Shown piece by piece: positions 1 through 10,800 of a DNA stretch of 64,000 bases. The DNA is from Phorcus lineatus (Eukaryota > Mollusca > Gastropoda > Trochida > Trochidae): the NCBI GenBank assembly GCA_921293015.1, contig OV121096.1, positions 21,587,729 to 21,651,728 of the forward strand, given 5' to 3'. Position numbers and translations under genes: made by a program. The stretch's first letter is position 1; each line of letters starts with the position of its first letter. Below the pieces are notes generated by a model. It worked only from the letters and a program-made list of their open reading frames with translations. It did no database searches and had not been told where the DNA came from.

Positions 1-1211
1 GTAAACAGCGATTCAACTGATTCACACAAAACGATACGCGCAATGATTGCAAACCAGTTTGGTAATCATCACAGCAGCGCGTGCGACACTTTCCGATGTG
101 CGGAGCAATTGTTTACATTCCATATATGGCAAATGTAGGCGTATTCCGAGCAATCCGCTACGATGATTTCATTAACGAATTCAGGTTCATTCTAACGAAT
201 AATAAGTATTTTATTTCATCAATAGGAAGCTTAAGTGACTATATATACCCTCGTAGGCCTTAAATTAGCTAGTTTGAGCCCGAAAAACGTGCACTAGTGC
301 CTTTAAGTTGTAATGGTTCTGGAGTGATAATCACTAGGTGTCTGATATCAAAAACAACATTTGGGTTACCAGGGTGACGCTCACATAGTAAAATATTTTT
401 AAAAATTAGGATAGTAACTGATTGTTGAAATGTTATCCATTTTTCAACAAACATTGATGATATTTCGTAATACGAATTGGAATTCTTTCGGAATCTTTTA
501 TGTTCAACCCGTTATCAAATGCTTACTTTTGTTCACTCAAAACGTGTTCATTACAGTCAACTCTGAAAAGATTTTTTTTATTAGGCCTCTTTTGTTGAAT
601 TTATGTTTTTTCCTGGAATTTTCGATTTTGATATTTCATAGTGCTGTAACTAATGACTTTTGACTAGAAGTCAGACACTAAAGTATGTCCAGTTGGCTAG
701 AAAGAATGGAGTTACTCACATTACAACTACCAATATTCACTTTCATTTCTCTGTATAGCGTAACATGGTTTTGAGACTAAATACCAACATTTTATAAATG
801 CGAATATCCAAAAGAAGAAACCGTAATTGTGAAATTTACTTTCCCCTAGTAGACCCATACACCAGGGGAAGTTTACCCAGGGCAGTTATTAATACATACA
901 TGTACTCAAGACCTGGTGGGCTAATTGATAAGCTGTCGGTACGGTCAGAGCTTACGGGTTCCGGCAGATTCTGAGCGTACAGAGAAGTTGACTATCAATT
1001 CCTAATAAACTAAGCTTAGCTGATATGATGGAGATTAGAACACTAAATTTTCAAAGCTTTCATTAGGGGCACTGCAAAACGTTTTATCTCGAAATTTCAT
1101 TTCTTCAAACCTATCCCAATCGATAACAGACAGTGCCTCGTTACCTCCAGTAGGACAAACGCTTATCCGTAACTATAAAAAGTTGTAACAAATCAATTGC
1201 AAGCAGCATCT

Positions 1212-1343
1212 GCATAGATCCATTTTATTGTGAAAACCTCTTAATAATTTGAGTTGGGGAAAAGATGCCAAATCAAGCAACCATTGCATGGGTCCATTTT
1301 ATTGTAAACATCTTTTGATAATTTGACTTGGGGGGAAAAAGAT
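1212..1343. repeat. Imperfect tandem duplication, about 75-bp period
   Basis: A segment with 'TCCATTTTATTGT' followed by 'TAATTTGA' and a 'TTGGGG' run with a GAAAA tail occurs at 1212-1266 and again at 1286-1343 with several substitutions. It is seen directly. No coding role is apparent. Confidence 0.6.
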
Positions 1344-1510
1344 AAGCATAGCTTATCCAAACGTCTTACGTTCTTCAAAAACACTTCTTTTATTGATGTA
1401 TAAAATGAAATATAAATACTTTTTTATATAAAATTTCTTTTCCTTTTAATATCTCTCGATTTCCCTTATACGATGTGCTACACACTGCCTTAAAGTACTC
1501 CAGATCTCGA

Positions 1511-1594
1511 TTTCGATCACGATACGTGTTTCATATAAAGATACATGTACAGTTTCGATTATGATACGTGTTTCATATAAAGATACATGTACGC
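1511..1594. repeat. Two-copy 42-bp tandem duplication
   Basis: Bases 1511-1552 and 1553-1594 are near-identical 42-bp units sharing 'GATACGTGTTTCATATAAAG' and then 'ATACATGTAC'. They differ at only a few positions, which points to a recent duplication. A short minus-strand reading frame across it is a by-product of the repeat. Confidence 0.85.
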
Positions 1595-1715
1595 AAGTAT
1601 ACAACAATGGAAGAAATGTTACACAATTTGACATTTCCACTCGTGCTCAGACAATGCATTTGATGTAAACCAAATTACGATGATTTAGTTACAGCCAGCA
1701 GACAAGAATACGTAC

Positions 1716-1850
1716 CTAATGAAGACGTAGGAGAGGAGAGACGTATTAAGGTAGAGAACCTCTCTTTGTCGTCCAGAGCCACTTGTCTTGAAACCCAACC
1801 AAATATAGGAATATCCATGTAAGAGGCGAGGTCAGCTGCACTCGCCATTG
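1716..1850 (-). CDS. Receptor exon 3: 'IPIFGWVS' segment
   Basis: The acceptor is 'TTTGTTTCAG' and the donor GTACGT. The frame continues from exon 2 in phase 1: 'AMASAADLASYMDIPIFGWV', then a Ser and 'RQVALDDKERFSTLIRL' ending 'SSPTSSL'. In the family this is the helix and strand that follow the GPxCSA loop. The exon ends in phase 1 (after TTA G), so the gene must continue below base 1716. Confidence 0.87.
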
Positions 1851-4800
1851 CTGAAACAAATATGACGTCATCGGAAATGTGTTATTAATGTTTTAATATA
1901 TTAAATGGCAACCTAAATGAATTAAGGCTGTCATTTTTGGTCGCACGGATTGCATGCAAAACTTGAATATTGCTGATATCGTAGTTCATGGGGATTTATT
2001 GCAACGTTCATTGCATGAGTTAGTGCCTTTGACTGTGCTGCCAAAAAATCTGCGTGATTCAGCTAAAATGTGAACTTGTTTTAATGAGATTGATGGAAAT
2101 TTGAAGATTCTTATGTCCACTACACACATAAATATCATTCAATACCAGTGAGTCATGTTGTAAAGATTCAATACACGTGTGCATTCATACCTTTTCACGG
2201 ATCATTGCCTAACATTAACAAATTGAATCCGGACTAATGAGGTTCCTTTATTATGCACTCCAGATGAAATGAACTCTTAATGTTCAACAACAAAAGAAAA
2301 ATAGCGATTTAATCAAACGCTTATTGCGTATTATTATCTACGGACAATGATGGAAACAATCTGACCTTGTTTAATGTGAGTGTCATTGATCGGTTTATCT
2401 TAAAGTCACTAAAACAATCATTTTCGCCCTAAGATTGACTTTTTCAGGGCATTAGAGGGCCTATAAACACTCCCTTCATCTTTATATTGATTCAATAAAA
2501 TCCTTTTATTTTTTTTACATTTAACCTGAAATCAATAATGAAATTTTTAGGTGAGGTTGTGTGATTTGGGGTTTAACACCGCTTTCAAGACTATTTCATC
2601 GATATCAGGGTTGCAACTATATTTTCAGGGGGAAAGCTCGCAAAGTTATTGTGACTATGCATTGCGGTGGAACCAGCTAGAATCGGCTGGAACTAGTGAG
2701 CCATGGACGGTACTGAACTGCAATTGAGTTTAACATTGCACCGTAGCCCTACTGCATGGAGAATAATTTTATACTGCAGACAAAGTTTCCGAGCCCCTGG
2801 TGGGATTCGAACCCCTAAAAAAGTCATAAAAGGATTTTAAAACATCACCAGTATCGGTTGAGCGCTAATCGGATAGATTGTTGAAGCGACAGAAATAGGA
2901 ATTTGTTCAGCTTTGAATTTATATCTGAATCTATTAACTAGTAGTAGTAGGTAGTAGGATATTTATATAGCGCTAGCTCAACAACACACCGTAACTGAGG
3001 AAAAAAGAATAAAATATTACACAATAACGACACATGTATGCAAATGTTACATTGGGCCATGTTGAATTTCATGTCCTTTTGCAAAATAGGTGGTGAGAAA
3101 TCATATGAAAGTGGATACGGGTCTTGTTGTTTGAAAAATGCTCTTTGAAGGCTAGATTGTTTTTATAAACTAATTGCACACTTTATATGAACGATTAATA
3201 AAGTTTTGAACAGTTTGCCTAATTTTCTTTCACTCGGACCAAGGGAGTTATTTATGACTTTGTTTTCAGTAATGTATCGGACAAATTTGTCTGTGTGGTC
3301 GTGGTCGGCCGTTAGCCCTCATAAACAAAGTGGGTTTGTATTTCTGTATTTCTCTATACACCAGCTAGTGTGGTTTTTGGGTGAGAATAGGAGATAATTT
3401 AGATAACTAACCTCAGAGAAATATCTCGTTTCGATACGGTCGACATGTCTAAGCCTTGAAATGCGCGACATAACGAACCTCGGAAAACGTTACCTGCAGC
3501 TAAAGGATCGAAATCACCCTACGTCCTTATTTGAGATCTTTAAAATTCTTTAGAATTTCTGTCGCAGAATCAATTTATAGTTATGAAAAAGATTACTTTA
3601 TAGTCTTTTTTGGCTCTCAAGACTCCAATTACCTTTTTAACCATATTACCCTACTGGCTAAGAAATACATACATAACATGAGTATAAGAAGGGAAATTTC
3701 TACATTTCAAAATTTTTACAAATCTCTAAAAGAGATAATAAAAGTAGAAAAATATATTGCAACAAAAAACAACAAATACTTTATATTTGAAAAAAAATTA
3801 AGACCATTGGTTAAAGATTTGCTTAGGTAGCACCTGTATCTTTATATTATCATAGACCATAAATAATAAGAATGAGAAAGATCTGTAATACCAGTCTATG
3901 TGTACATTATGAATGACAAGTAGTAATATGCCATGTAGAAATGATACAAAGTAAGGTTTAGTTGCATGTATGTAACGACATGATGACAATGATGTTTGAA
4001 CTGAATAAAAATATACAAAAAAAAAAGATTACTAACGAAGTGGTTTTTATATTACATATTCACAATAATTACATTTGAGGTTATTCTTGCCACTTTCAAC
4101 ATTTGTTTTTAACACAAAGACACACGTCCAAGTTGTTAAATTGTAGCACATCGTATCCATGTGAGTCTGTTTCCAGTTCTAAGCAAAATATTAGATATAA
4201 GGAAATGTCCCTCTAAAACAACCCATTTGTTGACAAACTTTAATGTAAGTATATTTTGTCGAATGTTCGGCTTAATGTCATTGATAGTTCCTGAAAAAAG
4301 GCAAACGTGCATCACAGACAAAACCTTGGCAAACAGTCTTATGTCAAATTCTGATATGAAAGTGTAAAAGAGTGTTCTAGATGACTTTGACATCTATTAG
4401 TATTCTTATTTTTCTGTAACATGATTTGCATATCGGGTTGTTGTAGAAGTACTTTCTTGATTTTATAACCTATGAATTAACTACACTCATATTTCATGAG
4501 CAACATGAACTTTAGCTGTTCTCAAAATTATTACTATGATATGAAACATTCCCCATAAAACACGCATGTTGATTGATAATTCGTTTGATTCTAATTCCTT
4601 GTAAATGTTCAAAACATATTGTGTTATAAATACAACTGATGATATAAAAACGTAAAATAATTGAACACTGTTTAAATAACAACTTGAAACAAGGAAATAT
4701 TTTGTTTTAGGAAGGGAATATTTCCATTTTCCAAACTACCTCAAAACCATGCGCTATGATAATAATGACATTCAGAAGTCCGTGCATCGCGAGCTGAAAT

Positions 4801-7800
4801 TAACAACGCTCGTGCAGCCATGCGTTTTAATGCTAATAGATAGAATTCATGAACTAAATAGTGATTTAAACTTTAGAACATCAAACAAAATTTCTGTGAT
4901 GTTTTTTTTACAAATCGTTTCAAAATGACTTAGAACTAGTTTAAAATGAATAGTATGTGGTTAATGAAGTAGAAATTGACAACTTCGCCGGTATATGCTC
5001 AATGCTAGTGAAATGCGAATAGTTTTTAAACATAAAATTAAAGCAATGTTTGGGAAATTAATTCACTCAAGCATATCAGTTTTATAAAAACTATTCAATA
5101 TTCAAAAAAATAAACATCTGGATGACATTACATATTTTTATCAATAATGCTAAACAGTAACAACTATAGGCCTGTAGTAGTTTGAAATATTGTCCATGAC
5201 CTCGTGAATATCTGTGACAACCATTTCGCTGATCACTCGATTGTAATCATATTCACTCAGTCAGCTGGCATTATTCAACCATACAACTCGGATACTACTG
5301 TAGTTACTTTAACGCTACAAATTAGGTCGCTTATTCGTAGATTTCCAGAACTGCGGGCGCAGTGGTTAGCCCTTTCGGCTTTAGACGGGTTCTAATCCCG
5401 CCAGTGGCTTGGCAACCTTATCTGCAGTAGAGAACTTTTCTACATGCAGTAAGGGTTGAGTGCAATGCTACACTGAATTTCAGTACAGTACAACCCATGG
5501 TTCGCTAGTTCCAGCCGATACTCGCGGGTTTCACCGCAATACCTTTCTCCCTGCAATAATACTAGCAGCCGCGATATAAGTGAAATAATCTTGAAAGCGG
5601 CATTAAACCCCAACTCACTCACCTTATTTCATTTCTCATAATTTACTACACTGCAGCTTAAAGTTGTAACAAATCAATGTTACCTATCTGAAAACATAAC
5701 GACGTTTGGGGCATGTATGTATCGTTTAAAAAAATGAATTATTCTGATTAATTCTGCCTGCAGTAATACCAGCAATCGTGATATAAGTGAAATACTTTTG
5801 AAACTTTTTAAACCCAATTCACCTCACCTCCAGTAGAACGGACTTGATCTAAGACTTAAACTTAGTTTAAACGCGTAATTGAATCCGCTTATTGAGCTCC
5901 TTCCATATCTCCTTTAGGGCAAAAGCCTCGTATCGCTAGCTATCTAACCAGCCAATGAGACGTCTCGCATCCAGCGACAGCGGCACAACCCGGATAGAAA
6001 ATTCCGTTGAGTTCAAGATAGTAGCTTCAAGCTCCTTGCATAACGACATTTCATTGGCTGAAAAAATAACAGGTGAGCATAGCCACGTATATCAAGCCGC
6101 GCCAGCCGTAAAAGGTATTTGGCCCGAATGATATCAGGGTAGATGGAAGGAGCTCGATCAGCGGATTCAATTACGCTGATGTAGCAGGATGGTTATGATA
6201 TGATATTATCTCGCGACGAAATGGCATTTGATATGGTTCATGCTTAAAACTACCAGATATCTACATCTTAAATATCATATTCACGCGTGTTAAGTTTCTT
6301 TCATTACTGCATGTTACCTCTTTATAGCACTAACTCGTTTCAACTGTACCACGAAAAGCTGTATGTTCGGGTCACCTTTAATCCAGGTGCTCTGCTGAAT
6401 AATATTTGGCGAGCGTGGGTGATGACATTTACAATATAAAGGTATATGAATAAAATGCTGAGAGTGATCCGAACATTGAAATTTACTTCCAATTTACATC
6501 TTCAATGGCATTTTCTTAAAAATGTTTAATGTTCATATATCTATCATTAAAAATCCTAAATGACAAACAGCCATTTCTCTCATTTGATTAGAACATTATA
6601 GTTATTTTCTTAATTAGAATAATAGAACCACGACACCGCTCTATATAGCACGGAGATATACGAGCAATGTGCTAATTCCGTAGTTAATCAGAAATGTTCA
6701 TGCTGTTATCAAACACGAATAAAACGTTAATTTTGATGTATCTCAGTTTCATCTAAGGCATACAATCGATATGGAATATTCATTTACAATATCAGTCAAT
6801 ACACTCTTCAAACAAAGAAACGCAAATTTTTGACATTTGAGAATGTTGGGACTAGTGTCAACGCGGTACTTGTATGAACAAAACAAACAACGACATCGTT
6901 GTATGAGTATTAACAGATTCAACACAAAACACGCGACAGTTTCAGTCGAATACAAGGACAGCTGTCCAAACCGGCACCTGTCTAATCAGGCATCATGGCG
7001 ATTAAGGCATTACCTTTGGTCCCAACATTTTACTACAGTATCATGATTATTCAAAACCTGCGTAATTTGGATCCTGTCTATATAATATTCAAGCAATATT
7101 TTACAGTCCCAACAACCAGTTTACATTGTAATCAACAACTGACACAGGTGTCATCAGCTCAAGATAAATTTCCAATGTTCATTACGTAAAATGCATGTAA
7201 AGCAAAATACACAAAGCAGTAAGCGTAAAGAAACGTGGTTCCAATTACCATAGAAAGATAAGATTTGTTTCAAATTTTGTTATAAGTTTGTTGTATCATG
7301 TCGGGAGTGAGCAGAGAAAATCGAAAATCCAAACATTGCCATAGCTAGAATCGAAACTGTGAAGTCGTAATCTGCGGTTTCCAGACATGAAATCAGATAA
7401 ACAGATATCGCCTGTAGTGTACGAAAAGGATTTATGACCCATGCAAAAGACCGTTACATCCGGGTCAGTCACTATCACGTCACAGTTACGTGTCAACGTC
7501 CTATCATTGAAAACAACATAACATTTTCCTGTTTTGAAAAAAACGACCAAAATCTCAGGAATCCTCTGCGTGAAATCGATATTTTATCAAGATGATCCCT
7601 GTTTTGAGAGATATCAAACTGCACAATCGTCTGCAGTGGAATAGGTGAGTTCGGAACAGGAACTTTAGATATTTTTAGGATAGTCTGCTTTCTGTGTTGC
7701 ATCACGATTTCGACTGCAAAGGGGAAATGGAATGTAACATCATCAGTAATGTTTACCTTTCAATGAACATTTTCTCCCTAGTGGATATCGACAGGTTCAG

Positions 7801-10800
7801 CGATTGGGTCGAGACAGTGAGATGGAATGAAGTGCGATATGCAGCACACAAAGATCTGCTTAAGTGCTGGTTAAGAGGAATTAGACAACAAGATGGTACA
7901 TCAACGACGTCCTCGGACGTCACTTGCTTCCGATTATCGACCAACTTGGGTGTAGTTCCATCATGATTAGGGTAATTTACAGACAACACGTGTAATGGTC
8001 CACTATAAATCCAATTCCAATGTCTAAATCTAAATCCAATGGCCCCATAACGATCCATAGAATTTTATGCTAGCAGAGAAATAAAATGAATTCGAGTTGT
8101 ATCAGCACTATGATCTCAGCTATTAATTGACTAGTAAACCATTGGAATACAACTTTTCATTCTCATCTTTTGATATTATTATGAGAGTCAATATTATCTT
8201 ATAATCATGATTTATTTCATAATCATGGAACAACATTTTACATATATATGCAGCTGTACACAAATCCAATTAGCCTTTGAAAGATAATCTCAAGTGTAGT
8301 CCTCAATATTAACGCATATTATTCATTTTACATTCACAGTTCCGTATCATTTACAACAATCTAAGCAAATATCAAATACTCTCACTGTAGCGGTGCCGCC
8401 GTTTCGATACTAGGATCTCAACCTGCGCTATCTTATGTTGTTGTTGTTGAGTTTGTGTTTAACTCTGATTTCAGTTATTGGTGATTTTGCCAACGAGGAT
8501 GTTATAGTTTTTGCACTTGTCTTGTATTTGGTGACACAATTTGCTTTGAATAATGAACACCCATACAATTGTTTTTCTACAGACGGGGGTAAACATTGGT
8601 ACATTTCCCCCGCATGGCTTTAAATTGCACCAGTCTCTATCACTGGCTGATGTAAACCTTGCTGCAAAACAGTCAAATTTTTTGTTTTGAGTGCTGCACC
8701 GTCTCTGGCGAAAAGTCGCAATTCTCATATGATCCCTTATTGAACTATCGCCTTCCGTCGACGTAGGGGAATAGCGTCAAGGCATACTGAGCAAGGTTGG
8801 CGTAAGAATAGGCCATGCATGGGAAGCTGAGTTGGTAAAGCGTCCGCTCAACTTGGGGATCATGGTTTGATTTTCACGTCATACCAAAAGACTTTAAGAG
8901 ATGAATTTTTTTGCTGTTCCACACTGTAACAAGAATTGGGAATCATTTCTCAATACTACTTTGTTGGCTATCATTTTCGAAAGATTTCCAATTATTTGGA
9001 GTCATTACAAGCTAGATAGTCCTGACGAAACCTTTGGACCAAAAGAAACATGACACAAGAGAAGGTACGTTACATGTAAAACGTCGTTCGAATGACATAA
9101 CTTAAAACCGCACTGGCTAATTCAAATCTTGCAAGCACTTCTTGCAAACAAACTTTCCAGTGCCTGCTCTGAAGACTGCTACAAAGGATCTCTAAAGTAC
9201 AGTGTGAAACCTTATGAGAATTGCAACATTTTGCCAAAGTGGGCGCTACCAACTTACACATTTTCATCTCCCTCGTATTAACTGAATTTCCGGAAATCTT
9301 ATTACAGACATGATAAATGACACATAGGCAAGAAATAAACGCGCCAAGGATTAAATATGACAGATGAAACGTCAAGATAATGATGTCTGCTACTAATCAA
9401 AAGAATCATATGTCCCGTAACCACATATGGCAGGAGTTAACATTCTCTTCATGGTGCTAGTTGAAAGAAGGCACAAATGCCCCTCTGAGATATGATGAGC
9501 CCCTTGTTTCTTGTGATCATCTTTGACAGCATCATATCTGTCAAAATGATTATTTTTTATGATTAATATTATCTTTATCACCAAAAGAAGTAGCAAAGCT
9601 TACCTGCGGAACATGGCGGACCTATAATGACGTCAATCTTCTTTTGAAAGAGTAGTTCTGTTATCCTACCGATGGTCTTCTTGCTGCTACACTCAGAGTC
9701 GACCCATGTCACACTAAAACGGAAGGAAATATGATAATTTCAAACTCAATCAAGAGCTGAAGAGTATTGTTAGGTATTGAAAAACCTAAGAATATCGAGG
9801 TTCGATACAAGATGATCAAAATTACCATCAGCTCCCGGACCCTGAGTCTACCCATGTCACACTAAAGAAAGGGAAATATGATGAATTATTATTAACTTAA
9901 TGAAGAAATAACGAGTAGGGTTAAAAATTTAAAAGCTAGAAGTATGTTTATGTGATGCACTGTGATGTCCCCCGGCACAACATAGAATCCAACCTTTCGT
10001 CATAAATATATTTGCCACTTATGCAGTAAGTTCCATGGATCCAATTATTGAATAATTAAAAATTTCAGAATAATTTGCTCCGACTTCAAATTGTTTCCAT
10101 GGAATACCAGAAAAAAAAAGTATAGAATAACCGTGGTTGATAAAGGCAACACTCTAATCACTTACCAAATCTAATCAAATAATGCAGAATAGATTTTCAG
10201 ATAGAAGCCAGAAAAGGTCCCAACCATAAGCATTATGTTAAAACTGTCTCTTTCGAAACTAGAGAAAATAAATGAAATCATCATGTAATCAACGTTGCAA
10301 AAGGCACAAGTCCACAACTAGGTCTAACCACATACAAAGTTTCGCAAATAAATGTAAACTGTTTTTGAGGTAACTAAAGAATAAGATGCTTTCCCTCAAA
10401 TAGTTTTCATGGAAACCAGAAAAAATAAAAACCAGAATAACCAAAGCAGCAAGAGGCACCACTACATGTAGGTCTAACCACTTACCAGCTTTCGTTAATA
10501 TTGAAAGTTTCCTCGGCAGGAAAGCATTTCGGAATACGGAATTACGGGCGGAGGCGAACACATTATATCTTCCGCAAAGCCTTGCGGGGGACATAATAAG
10601 GACTATCAAAGTGCGACATATGATGATCAGATTTAGCATTAGCTACTGCACTACGAGTCGACCCATGCAAGACTAAAACTCAATCAAGAAATGAGAGAAA
10701 AGAATTGTGAACAAACAAGAGATGATATTAAGAAATAAAATGATCAAAAGTATACAATCAGCATAATTATCAGAATCATAATAGTTAGATTGTATCAGAT

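Larger units (their letters stand above)
1..1715. other. Gene-free stretch, probable intron 3 of the receptor gene
   Basis: I see no exon here on either strand. The next receptor exon should lie on the minus strand below base 1716, but nothing resembling the following segment of the ligand-binding domain with flanking AG and GT sites is visible, so that exon is probably outside the window. Bases about 150-370 resemble 14620-14790 (shared motifs around 'GGAAGCTTAAGTGA'), an old dispersed repeat. Two imperfect tandem duplications follow at 1212-1343 and 1511-1594. Confidence 0.5.
1851..9603 (-). other. Intron 2 of the receptor gene, about 7.8 kb
   Basis: The intron lies between two frame-compatible exons. 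It holds a minus-strand SINE (2551-2873), a LINE 3' end (about 3520-4026), a plus-strand SINE with a split tail (5350-5832), a long-inverted-repeat MITE (5873-6176), a possible decayed coding patch (7296-8058) and a tRNA-like SINE remnant (8822-8885). The remainder is AT-rich sequence in which I see nothing. Confidence 0.75.

Noticed and set aside
5350-5405. Possible tRNA gene
   Set aside because: The A and B boxes belong to the head of a SINE whose body follows directly. No full cloverleaf is evident.
10289-10639. 116-codon minus-strand frame beside receptor exon 2
   Set aside because: It overlaps the duplicated intron and decayed exon-2 copies. Its repeated 'WLDL' strings come from the duplication, not from a protein domain.
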